64,000 nucleotides of DNA from contig CAUZFZ010000018.1 of NCBI GenBank assembly GCA_963579025.1, positions 27,520 through 91,519 of the forward strand, written 5' to 3'. The stretch comes from CAUZFZ01 sp963579025 (lineage in GTDB: Bacteria; Planctomycetota; Planctomycetia; Planctomycetales; Planctomycetaceae). Under the pieces are notes generated by a model that had not been told where the DNA came from, did no database searches, and was given only the letters and a program-made list of their open reading frames with translations. Below are positions 10,143 through 18,390 of the stretch, in pieces (the first letter of the stretch is position 1; every line of letters starts with the position of its first letter). The translations under genes and the position numbers were made by a program.

Positions 10143-10798
10143 CAGTTCAGTGCCTCGAGGCGGAACCGATACTGACCTGTCGTGATGACCTGACCCGATT
10201 CGACCGCAGCCAGGCCTTGAGCCAGTTTTCCATCAACAAACAATGGCTCGCGTGACCGTGCTGCCAGGCCGTTTCCTGTGCGAGCCAGCACGACGCTCGT
10301 CGACCACGACGGGCAGCAAATGTGATTTTCCGGACCGTTACCCAATAGACACGTATCAGCCATCAGAACAACACCGTCGACCGAAGTTCGCGGTCGGTGG
10401 TTGCTTTGAAACGTCAATCTGGCCGATGCGCTCAATGGAGTCGGCATGGAAAACCCAATTCGCACGGAATCCCCCAGCGTCACTTCACAGTCGTCCGGCA
10501 ACACTGTCTGGCGATCGACTGACCGGCCATAAACCGAGACCCGCGAATGTGGTGTGATCAGATAGTCCTCTTCCACACGTTCCAGCGAAGCGTGCCGCCG
10601 GGACATGTTCGCCATCAGTGCCAGATCGGCTTCGTCTTCGTCACCTGATTTCGCAAGTAACCCCATGCCGCCTGTGACTCGCCCGACGGAAACCGTCTCT
10701 CCGGTCAGTATCAGCCACGCACCGACGCCATCAATCCAGGCCATATATCGCCGGCCCGGCTGAGACTGGTTTTGCGTGTTGAACAACGGACCGAACAT
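10142..10798 (-). CDS. FHA-domain protein
   Basis: The 218-residue protein contains an FHA-like segment at about residues 35-112: SVGRV near the start of the fold, then SRRHASLE, matching the conserved G-R ... S-x-x-H core that binds phosphothreonine, and DDCEVTLGDSVRIGF toward the end. Residues 113-218 may form a second, more degenerate FHA-like half (VLMADTCLLGNGPENHICCPS...VNG-like DGKLAQG). No signal peptide or membrane helix is visible, so it should be cytoplasmic. It is translationally coupled to the kinase gene downstream. The phosphopeptide-binding role is inferred from the motif. Confidence 0.85.
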   Translation of the reverse strand: MFGPLFNTQNQSQPGRRYMAWIDGVGAWLILTGETVSVGRVTGGMGLLAKSGDEDEADLALMANMSRRHASLERVEEDYLITPHSRVSVYGRSVDRQTVLPDDCEVTLGDSVRIGFSMPTPLSASARLTFQSNHRPRTSVDGVVLMADTCLLGNGPENHICCPSWSTSVVLARTGNGLAARSREPLFVDGKLAQGLAAVESGQVITTGQYRFRLEALN

Positions 10799-10826
10799 TG
10801 GGCTGCCTGCCGTCTGGTTGTTGTTT

Positions 10827-10928
10827 GTAGTCGCCGGATTTATCCGGCCTGGTCGTTGGTGGGCGTCGGTGGGCCGCCTGTCTTTGCAGACTCGGCTGGG
10901 GTCGGAACCGCATGAATGCGGTTACTAC
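10827..10928. repeat. REPIN-like paired hairpins (GTAGTAACC family)
   Basis: Two short palindromes face each other: GTAGTCGCCGGATTTATCCGGC at its left end (10827-10848, quoted here up to 20 bases as GTAGTCGCCGGATTTATCCG) and AACCGCATGAATGCGGTTAC continuing to 10928. Each has a GC stem around an AT-rich loop, and the outer GTAGT/ACTAC ends are inverted. The same unit recurs at 50694-50715 and 50884-50949. It lies between the FHA gene start and the 278-residue coiled-coil gene, so it may interrupt or punctuate that operon. Confidence 0.7.
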
Positions 10929-11041
10929 GAACGGCGGTTAATTCGAACAGCGGCTGTGACTGCGAAACGGACCGACAGTCGGCATCCTGCCAGACTGTCG
11001 ATCCCGGATCGGCAAGCAGTCACAGGTCGAGATCACCCGGC

Positions 11042-11878
11042 TCAGTTGTTAGCCGGTGCGTCTTCGACCGGCTTGGTCGATTCAGCAACGTCACCACCGT
11101 CTTTTGAGTTACCGAAGTACGCGTTGACCGCGTCTTTGATGTCCTTCGACGATTCGCTTTCAACTGGAATCAGGTCCGTCGTCTCGCCTTCGATCACGGC
11201 CGCTTCCTCGCGGACTGCGACCTTGTGCTCAACCCGACCGATCAGGTCCTTCACTCGCTTCAGTTTCGACTCGTCGTAATCACTATCAGCAATCGTCTCG
11301 GACGCCTCGACCGCACTCAGGCGGGCTTCAAGCATCTCGATGTGCAGTTTTAATTCATCGCTAGCCTTCCGCAGTTCGACGAGCTTTTCCTCGTTCTTCG
11401 TCAGTGCATTCTGCTTCGCGGTGAGAACCTGTTTTTCGCTGTCTAGCGTCTGCTCGATGAGCTTGAACTCATCAAACCGTTTAGCAACGTCGGCCCGCAG
11501 TTCCTCGTCCGTGTAGCTCACGTTGCCGATCGTGAACGTCGTCGACGGAGAATCCAGCTTCTTTGTACGCTCCATAATCACGTCGCGGCTGTCGGCAACC
11601 TGGTTAGCCCGTTTGTCGAGAGCTGCGGTCAGTTCTCTAACATCGATACGCGCACTAGACACGACCGTCCTCATTCGACTGATCTCAGGCTCAAGCTCAC
11701 TAGTGAGCATGTTCTTAGCGGTCTTCAACTGAAAGCCGGGCGAGAGGCTGTCCTCGGCGGCTTCGCGGGCCTCGTTCACCGCGGTCGATGTGTACGAAAA
11801 CATGTTCTTGCCGAAGATCAGTCCACCCAGGACCAATGCTCCAAGAACTCCAAATCCCGCTTTCTTTGCAATACTCAT
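11042..11878 (-). CDS. Membrane-anchored coiled-coil protein
   Basis: The 278-residue product has one N-terminal hydrophobic helix (residues 7-23, GFGVLGALVLGGLIFG) and then a long heptad-rich region from about residue 50 to 225 (DKRANQVADSRDVIMERTKK; RFDEFKLIEQTLDSEKQVL; LRKASDELKLHIEMLEARL), ending in an acidic low-complexity tail. The ATG at 11878 has an excellent AGAGGTG ribosome-binding site. No enzyme motif is seen. It lies upstream of the FHA-kinase pair on the same strand and divergent from the large FHA/coiled-coil protein, so it may belong to the same signalling or envelope complex. The arrangement is reminiscent of PspA-like or structural membrane proteins, but no homology is claimed. 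Confidence 0.8.
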   Translation of the reverse strand: MSIAKKAGFGVLGALVLGGLIFGKNMFSYTSTAVNEAREAAEDSLSPGFQLKTAKNMLTSELEPEISRMRTVVSSARIDVRELTAALDKRANQVADSRDVIMERTKKLDSPSTTFTIGNVSYTDEELRADVAKRFDEFKLIEQTLDSEKQVLTAKQNALTKNEEKLVELRKASDELKLHIEMLEARLSAVEASETIADSDYDESKLKRVKDLIGRVEHKVAVREEAAVIEGETTDLIPVESESSKDIKDAVNAYFGNSKDGGDVAESTKPVEDAPANN

Positions 11879-12382
11879 GATTCACCTCTTCTCGATTAAG
11901 GACTGGTTGCCAATTGATTTCATGCGCCAGCAAACTCAAACGCCGGCCGATCGGCCCCACTCAACGCCTCCTGCAGGAGACAGATCAGCCAACTGAGGGG
12001 GTATTCGACGGTGGCACCGAATCTTAGCCCGATTTGCCAGAATCTTAGCCGTTTCCCGGAAATCGTCGATCGCCGCGTCACCGAAAGCCGCGAACGACAA
12101 TTGCGCATTCTGGCAAACAGAACCTGATTCGGACATTCACAGCCGTCCCAATCTGGCTCACAGGCCAAACACTGTGCGACCCGCCCGTTCGTGTTCCTGC
12201 GGTTGAACGGGTCGTGCGATGTCTGCCGATTACGGATGCGGCGCCGGCATAACCCGCGAGTTGAGAATGACGGGTCACGCTGCCGTGCCAGTCTGTCGGG
12301 GGCGTTCAGACGCTGATTGACCCGACTTCTCTGTGAGCTATAGCCCTGATGGACCATTGCAGGAACTCCGTCGTCACCCTCG
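11879..12382. other. 504-bp divergent intergenic region
   Basis: This gap separates two divergently transcribed genes and must hold both promoters. An imperfect hairpin is visible at about 12177-12214 (CGACCCG...CGTTC facing GAACGGGTCG). The short sequence AATCTTAGCC occurs twice near 12020-12050 on the plus strand. No convincing gene is seen: open frames here lack recognisable sequence and overlap the start of the FHA gene in antisense. No clear sigma-70 promoter could be fixed by eye. Confidence 0.5.
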
Positions 12383-15300
12383 ATGAGCGAGGCCGATTCG
12401 TTGGACGGGCGGTCACCTGCTGACAGCAAACAGGAGTCTGCGATGCTCGCGTCGCCCGTGAATCAGCCACCAGGATCGACAGTCAATTCGATGACTCGAC
12501 CGGAACCATTCGCTCGATCCGTCACCGGACCGACGAATGCCGTGCGTCAACCGAGTCAGAGCGAAACTCTGTTTGTCGTCCGGCGACTCGACACCAGTGC
12601 GGAACCCGTGCTGCTCACAAGCGGTCGCTGGTCAGTGGGAACCGCTGACGGCAACCGTCTGCAGATCACCGCTGACGGAGTGGGAGCACGCCATTGCCTG
12701 ATCATCGCGACTCCCTTACGCACCCTCATCAAGTCGTGGGATACGCAGACATGGCTCAACGGCCAGGCGATTACGGATTCCGAACTGCGACCGGGTGATC
12801 AACTGAAGATTGGCGAGGCCCTCTTTTCTGTGTCTCCCCCGGAATCGAACGAACTGATCTCGCAGCTTCCGTGCGTCTCCGATTCGTCCATTGCCAGCCA
12901 TGAGGATCGGAGCGCAGACGAGTATCCGACGGAACGGATTACAGACCGCACGCATGCACAGATTTCGCGCGTAGACGAGTTGACCGAGACTCTCGATGCA
13001 TTGAGTGATGAGCTGCATGGACGTGAAGAGTCAGCGGACCGGCTGGACCAAATGATCGACCGACTCCAGCAGACGACTCAACCGCCACATGTCGACTCCG
13101 AGACGGAACGGTCATCCGATGACTTGACTGCCGATCCAACTGGCCGGATCGACCACCAGCCTGATGAATCGCTGTGCGAAGGCGATGGACTGGTCAGCAG
13201 CAAGGCCGTCGAAACCGAACACGAGCGGCTGGCCATCGAATTCGATGCGAAGTCGCGGCAACTGGATGCTCAAACGGATTCGTTGGAGACTCGCTCGGCC
13301 GTGCTCGATGCGCAGACGAGCGAGATCAGCGAGCGAGTGGCTCAACTGGAGCGGGAACGACAGGACCTGAACAGCGCGCGGTCGGATGTGGAACAGCAGC
13401 GTCACGACCTTGCACGACAGCAGGATGAACTGAGCGTCGGTTTGGAAGAACTTGACTACCAGCGTGAAGCCGCGCAGGCCGAGGCGGACGAGCTGCGGAG
13501 TCTTTACGAGACCCTGAATGAGAAGTTCCCGGACGTCGCATCTGCCCTGGCAGACGATGTCGCCGATCTGCATGCACCTCCGCAACCGATCGAAGACCGC
13601 GATGCTGAGGCTGAAATCGACGCGGTCGGCGACGAGATCGCCGAAACTTCACGGGCGGATGAAGTTTCCGACCTGCGCACGCTGGCAGCCGAGGCCGACG
13701 CATCCGATTCCAGTTCCGATCGCACTAATACGCCCGACATAGTGGAAACGACTCCCGCGGGATCGGGCGTGAATGCTGATGCTTCCAGCAACAAAGAAAC
13801 CTCGACAGACAGCGGCAGTGAAGTGTCCCGGCCAGGTCGCGCGACACGATGTCAGGCGATCTCGAACGAACAGGACTTGTCCGGTCCCAAAGAATCGCTG
13901 CGTTCGCTTGTCCTCGAGAATTCCGGCGAGTCATCGTGGGAGGTCTCTCAGTTGATTCTCGAGCGGATCAGATTTGGGAGGCTGGTCGAAGAACTGCGGC
14001 CCGGAGCATCTGCTCCGGCGGTGGATGAGGTTCATGAAGATGAGGCAACGCCCGTCGGTGTCGGTGCCGCGTCGCTGGTCAGCCAGCATGTCACGACCAA
14101 TGCCATGCGGTCGCGCGAGGCCGCTGTTCGAGAACTCGATGAACTTGTGCTGGCAGCTACCGATTCGGTCAACATCAGCTCCACGTCTTCGGAGCCGGGG
14201 CTGCCGAATCTGGCCGGTGAATCGACGACTGCGGCGGATGTGTCCGGTTTCGAATTTGCCGACGTCAGTTCACCTGATGAACCTGAGCAGAACGAATTCA
14301 ATGAATCGATCGAAGACGGTGGCGTCGCGAATGACGGGACGCAACTTGATGAGACCGACCAGGGACCAGTCGTGCTTGAGGTCGAAGATCTCGACGAAGC
14401 GACAACGGACGACCCGACATTCGCAGCGACTGATGAAGCGACCAGAAGCGACAGTCCGATCAGCCTGCTTGATCGACTGAAAGAGAGCATTGCGACGGAA
14501 TTCGACGCGTCCACAGAAACCGATTTCACTTCGACTGCTGATGACGAAGATGCATCCGAGGCATCGGATACCGTCGACATGCAGGTTGGGGAGACATTGT
14601 CCGGACCGGGTGCATTGCTGTCGTCGATATTCGACGTCGAAGAAGATCGGCCAATCGAATCCGATGCTGCCGACGCGGATGCCGGTGATCAGCCAGTGTC
14701 TACGGTCGAAATCCGGGGTGAATCGAACGACGCTCGTGTCGATGCCGAACCAGAACCAGCCGACGACCTGCGTTCTCAGCTCGCCAATATGTTCGAGCTG
14801 CCCGAGCTGACGGAGCACTCGGAAGAACCATCCAATGAATCTCCGCTGGATGAGCGCTTCAGCTCGCTTTATGTAGACCGCGACGAGGATGTGGACGTCG
14901 ACATCACCGAGCCGGTCGAAGATTCGACGCCAACAGGTCCCGTCCAGGAAACCAGCACCGAAGAGGGTCAGATCAGCTCGTACATGGAGCAGTTGCTGGC
15001 TCGCAGTCGTATTCAGAGCGGCGCACGCGATGAGGAAACCGCGGCACCCGCGCCCGTACGTGAGGGAGTCGTCGAGCCAGTTGCAGTCAGTGAGGATGAC
15101 GGTGACCGGTCGTGGCTGGAGCAAGGTCCGCGGCACAAGCAGGATCGCAGACAGGTGCAGGCAGATACTCAGGCGTTTCGTGAGCTGGCAAATCACTCGG
15201 CTCGATCGGCCGTCGATGCGGCGCAGCGCAAGCAGTTGCGCACGGCTGTGATCGTCAAAACACTCGCATCCGTATCGGCTCTGGTCGTGGGGGCAATCGC

Positions 15301-15724
15301 AATACTGATGGAACTTCCGAAAATCTTCGGTTTCGGCGTGCTGGGTATTGGGCTTGTCTTCACCATTGATCTCCTCCTCACAATCGCTCGCAACTGGAAG
15401 GGTGTAGCGAAGCTGGCGCGCGCACGACGCGCCAGTGATCGGCCCAACGACGGCGAGCCAGATGAAACGGAGGCAGACGAACTGACTCCAGACGTACCGC
15501 TCCGCCAGCAGGAAGATGCGGATCCGAGTGTCGATGCAAGAGTCCCGGATGATCGCCTGGAGCGGGTACTTCAAGCAGAGATTAAACCCACTCGCAATGC
15601 GGTCCCCGACGCGCCGACGGCGGAATTCGAGAGTCGAGTCCGCGAACTGTTTGGTGAGCCCGAAGCTGACACGCCCAAAGCCGACGCAACTGAAGAGGAA
15701 CCGAGCGACGCGGACGCCGAATAG
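12383..15724 (+). CDS. Large FHA-domain, coiled-coil, acidic membrane protein
   Basis: The 1113-residue protein has an FHA-like domain at about residues 57-150 (SGRWSVGTADGNRLQITADG, then GARHCLII and WLNGQAI). The Ser of the usual S-x-x-H is replaced (ARHC), so phosphothreonine binding is uncertain. A coiled coil follows at about 195-380 with strong heptads (LDAQTDSLETRSAVLDAQTS; LERERQDLNSARSDVEQQ). Residues 380-930 are strongly acidic, Asp/Glu/Ser/Thr-rich and probably disordered. Two hydrophobic helices lie at about 953-1003, followed by an acidic cytoplasmic tail. It is divergent from the FHA-kinase-coil cluster and may be a substrate or scaffold of that kinase. The start could be later (for example the ATG at 12443), because the first residues are not conserved-looking. 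Confidence 0.82.
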   Translation: MSEADSLDGRSPADSKQESAMLASPVNQPPGSTVNSMTRPEPFARSVTGPTNAVRQPSQSETLFVVRRLDTSAEPVLLTSGRWSVGTADGNRLQITADGVGARHCLIIATPLRTLIKSWDTQTWLNGQAITDSELRPGDQLKIGEALFSVSPPESNELISQLPCVSDSSIASHEDRSADEYPTERITDRTHAQISRVDELTETLDALSDELHGREESADRLDQMIDRLQQTTQPPHVDSETERSSDDLTADPTGRIDHQPDESLCEGDGLVSSKAVETEHERLAIEFDAKSRQLDAQTDSLETRSAVLDAQTSEISERVAQLERERQDLNSARSDVEQQRHDLARQQDELSVGLEELDYQREAAQAEADELRSLYETLNEKFPDVASALADDVADLHAPPQPIEDRDAEAEIDAVGDEIAETSRADEVSDLRTLAAEADASDSSSDRTNTPDIVETTPAGSGVNADASSNKETSTDSGSEVSRPGRATRCQAISNEQDLSGPKESLRSLVLENSGESSWEVSQLILERIRFGRLVEELRPGASAPAVDEVHEDEATPVGVGAASLVSQHVTTNAMRSREAAVRELDELVLAATDSVNISSTSSEPGLPNLAGESTTAADVSGFEFADVSSPDEPEQNEFNESIEDGGVANDGTQLDETDQGPVVLEVEDLDEATTDDPTFAATDEATRSDSPISLLDRLKESIATEFDASTETDFTSTADDEDASEASDTVDMQVGETLSGPGALLSSIFDVEEDRPIESDAADADAGDQPVSTVEIRGESNDARVDAEPEPADDLRSQLANMFELPELTEHSEEPSNESPLDERFSSLYVDRDEDVDVDITEPVEDSTPTGPVQETSTEEGQISSYMEQLLARSRIQSGARDEETAAPAPVREGVVEPVAVSEDDGDRSWLEQGPRHKQDRRQVQADTQAFRELANHSARSAVDAAQRKQLRTAVIVKTLASVSALVVGAIAILMELPKIFGFGVLGIGLVFTIDLLLTIARNWKGVAKLARARRASDRPNDGEPDETEADELTPDVPLRQQEDADPSVDARVPDDRLERVLQAEIKPTRNAVPDAPTAEFESRVRELFGEPEADTPKADATEEEPSDADAE

Positions 15725-15832
15725 CCGCGTGTCCGCTCCTCACATACGCGCATGCAAGCTACGCTCTGCGGCTGAGATGATGACTCGCCTTCCGGCCCGC
15801 GGTGGCCGGAACATCCGCAGGGAGTTGGGATC

Positions 15833-16900
15833 ATGTTGTCCGGATTCAGGTTGGCTCACCCGATGGGTGACCGGTTTGTTCGCGCCACCACAGTCTTCGG
15901 CGCCATTGCGTCGAAACTGATCTGCAGCAGGCACGCCACGCAGGCACTGGCCGTCCTGTGTCTTCATCTGGCCACAAGTTTCGCATCGGCTGCGACTCCG
16001 GCTCCGGTTCGTGTCTTCATTCTGGCCGGTCAGTCCAACATGCAGGGGCAGGGCGTCGTCGATCTGGATCACCCGCAGTACTACAACGGCGGCAAAGGCA
16101 CGTTGCTGCGAGTCATGTCCGATCCGGCGAACAAGGCTCGGTTCGCGCATGTGAAAGACGCTGATGGCCAGTGGGTCGTGCGGGATGACGTCCTGATCCG
16201 ATTCCGGACGAAGAACGAGATCAAGATGGGCGGGCTGAGCATTGGGTTTGCTGGCTATCCCGGCAAGCACCACATTGGTCCGGAGTTCCAGTTTGGCCAC
16301 GTGGTGGGCGAAGCCTTTGAAGAGCCGGTGCTGCTGATCAAGACCGCATGGGGTGGCAAGAGCCTGTTCAAGGACTTCCGTCCGCCCGGTGCCGGTGGAG
16401 AAACCGGACCGTACTATCGCCAGATGGTCGCAGAAGTCCGCGAGGCTCTGGCCAGTGCTGACGACGATTTCCCGGCGCTGGCTGGACGCGAGCGACTGAT
16501 CAGCGGATTCGTCTGGATGCAGGGCTGGAACGACATGTTCGATGAGCAGGCCCGCGCTGAATACGAACAAAATCTCGTCCACCTGATTGACGACGTGCGT
16601 GCCGAGTTCAAAGCACCCAGGCTGCCGGCTGTGATCGGTGAACTCGGCAACGGCGGACCGAAGGCCAGCGGCAGCATGCTGGCCATTCGCAAAGCTCAGA
16701 AAGCCGCGGCAGATCGACCCGAGTTCAAAGACACGGTGGCATTCGTACCGACAGCGGCGTTCGCCCGACCGGCTCAGGAATCACCGAACGTGGGACATGG
16801 GCATCACTGGTTCGGTAATGCCGAGAGCTATTTTCTGATCGGCGACGCTCTGGGCCGGTCCATGCTGACACTGCTCGGCAAGGGGCCGCAGCCGGATTGA
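15833..16900 (+). CDS. Sialate O-acetylesterase-like (SASA) secreted esterase
   Basis: This is a 355-residue protein. The core begins at residue about 59 with VRVFILAGQSNMQGQG, the block containing the nucleophilic Ser of the SASA/carbohydrate-esterase SGNH fold. Further family blocks are LLIKTAWGGKSL and SGFVWMQGWNDM (the W-x-Q-G block), and a C-terminal HHWFG near residue 324 plausibly supplies the catalytic His. The N-terminus includes a hydrophobic signal segment (ALAVLCLHLATSFASAA) ending near residue 54, preceded by an unusually long basic leader. The true start may be internal, but AGGGAG lies 8-10 bases before this ATG. It probably removes acetyl groups from polysaccharides outside the cytoplasm. 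It precedes eutA by 63 bp and may be cotranscribed, although no functional link to ethanolamine is evident. Confidence 0.87.
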   Translation: MLSGFRLAHPMGDRFVRATTVFGAIASKLICSRHATQALAVLCLHLATSFASAATPAPVRVFILAGQSNMQGQGVVDLDHPQYYNGGKGTLLRVMSDPANKARFAHVKDADGQWVVRDDVLIRFRTKNEIKMGGLSIGFAGYPGKHHIGPEFQFGHVVGEAFEEPVLLIKTAWGGKSLFKDFRPPGAGGETGPYYRQMVAEVREALASADDDFPALAGRERLISGFVWMQGWNDMFDEQARAEYEQNLVHLIDDVRAEFKAPRLPAVIGELGNGGPKASGSMLAIRKAQKAAADRPEFKDTVAFVPTAAFARPAQESPNVGHGHHWFGNAESYFLIGDALGRSMLTLLGKGPQPD

Positions 16901-16963
16901 TCCACGACAACCGGGACGAACCGCACTTGAATGCCGATTGTGTGCCGATTGCGAGGGCAACGC

Positions 16964-18382
16964 ATGGCTGTTGACGTGAAGCTCGTGGGACTCGATTTCG
17001 GCACGACGACCAGCAGTGCCGTCATCGCGTCCGCGCAGCTCACGCGTAACTCGGTGACCGGCCGATCTGAACTGGCCGACGTTCGGGAAACTTACTGTTC
17101 GGACCTGGTGTTCACGCCGTTCAGCGACGACAGGCTCGATGAGATCGCCCTGGCCCGGTGCCTGGATGAATGGCTGGCAGCTGGCCAGATCGATCCGGAT
17201 GAGGTCTTCGGCGGCGGTGCCTTGTTGACCGGACTGGCGGCTGAGCAAACCAACGCACCGGCCGTTGTCCGCACGATTCGACGGCGACTCAAGAACGCTT
17301 TGATCGCGACCGCCGATGATCCAGGCTTGGAGAGCTGGCTGGCGTTCATGGGAAGCTGTGCGGGACTCTCACGTGCGCATCCGGTAGTGCCGATCGTCAA
17401 TCTCGATATCGGCGGTGGGACGACGAACATTGCGCTGGGAACGGCCGGCAACGTGCTGCGAACCGGCTGCCTGCATGTTGGCGCACGCCACATTCAGGTC
17501 ACGCCGGGCAGCTATCGGATCTGTCGGCTGTCGCGATACGCACAGGAGTTGCTGGCTGAACTCCGGATTGCAAAGACCATTGACGATTGCCTGACAGACG
17601 CGGAGGTGCAGGCCATCCTGGCGTACTACATGTCACTTCTAACAGCCGCGATCGACGGCGATTCCGACCGGAGCCGAAATCGCGTGGCTCGCCTGCATGA
17701 AGTGAGACCGTTCCGCGCTCCGCGGGATGCGGACAACGTCGTCGTGACTGTTTCCGGCGGCGTTGGTGCGCTGATCTATTCGCACTTGAGTGGCGCAGGA
17801 TGGCCGTCGACGACGTGCTTCGGTGACCTGGGAATCGACTTCGCAAAAATGCTGGTGAGTTCGCAGTGGGGAGAACACTTCAGGGAATTCGTCCCGCAAT
17901 CAGCCGGACGCGCGACGGTGTACGGTCTGCTGCGGCACAACACGGAAGTCTCTGGCAGCACGCTGTTCCTGCCGAATCCTGAGTCGCTGCCACTGACGGA
18001 CGTACCGATTCTCGGCACCATCGCATCGCACTCGACGGATGAAGAGATCGACAGTCTGATGTCTCTGATGCGGACAAGTCACCGGGGTGCCTGTGCCTGC
18101 ATCGAGCTGTCGGCAGATGACGGACCGTCTGTTCGTTCGCTGGCGCAGAGGATTTCGAGGTCTCTCAAAGAAAATGCGTTCCCGGTCGCTCAGCCGCTCG
18201 TTCTGCTGGTGACTGAAAACGTCGGCAAGGTTCTGGGCCATTACATTACGGAGTGGGGGTCGCTGCCGTGGAACCTGGTCGTGATCGACGAACTCGCGGT
18301 GCGGCATGCCCAGTACATTCGGATCGGTCGCGTGCATGAACAGGTCGTGCCCGTGTCCTTCTACGGCCTGCATGACGAGTGA
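16964..18382 (+). CDS. eutA: Ethanolamine ammonia-lyase reactivating factor EutA
   Basis: EutA uses ATP to release damaged cobalamin from ethanolamine ammonia-lyase and reactivate it. The 472-residue product begins MAVDVKLVGLDFGTTTSS, an actin/Hsp70-type phosphate-1 motif, and has the second phosphate motif NLDIGGGTTNIAL near residue 145. SGGVGALIY near 266 is also typical of EutA. The start at 16964 is preferred over an upstream ATG at 16931 because GAGGG sits 6-8 bases before it and the protein then starts at the conserved beta strand. Its stop overlaps an alternative GTG start of the next gene by 4 bases, so eutA and the lyase gene form one unit. The identification is strong from motifs and context. 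Confidence 0.93.
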   Translation: MAVDVKLVGLDFGTTTSSAVIASAQLTRNSVTGRSELADVRETYCSDLVFTPFSDDRLDEIALARCLDEWLAAGQIDPDEVFGGGALLTGLAAEQTNAPAVVRTIRRRLKNALIATADDPGLESWLAFMGSCAGLSRAHPVVPIVNLDIGGGTTNIALGTAGNVLRTGCLHVGARHIQVTPGSYRICRLSRYAQELLAELRIAKTIDDCLTDAEVQAILAYYMSLLTAAIDGDSDRSRNRVARLHEVRPFRAPRDADNVVVTVSGGVGALIYSHLSGAGWPSTTCFGDLGIDFAKMLVSSQWGEHFREFVPQSAGRATVYGLLRHNTEVSGSTLFLPNPESLPLTDVPILGTIASHSTDEEIDSLMSLMRTSHRGACACIELSADDGPSVRSLAQRISRSLKENAFPVAQPLVLLVTENVGKVLGHYITEWGSLPWNLVVIDELAVRHAQYIRIGRVHEQVVPVSFYGLHDE

Positions 18383-18390
18383 GACATCCC

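Noticed and set aside
11920..12429. 169-codon minus-strand frame in the divergent gap
   Set aside because: It overlaps the start of the FHA gene in antisense, is Arg/Ser/Cys-rich and shows no domain or plausible start.
14270..15574. 434-codon open frame antisense to the large FHA protein
   Set aside because: It mirrors the acidic coding region on the plus strand and has no start context or recognisable sequence.
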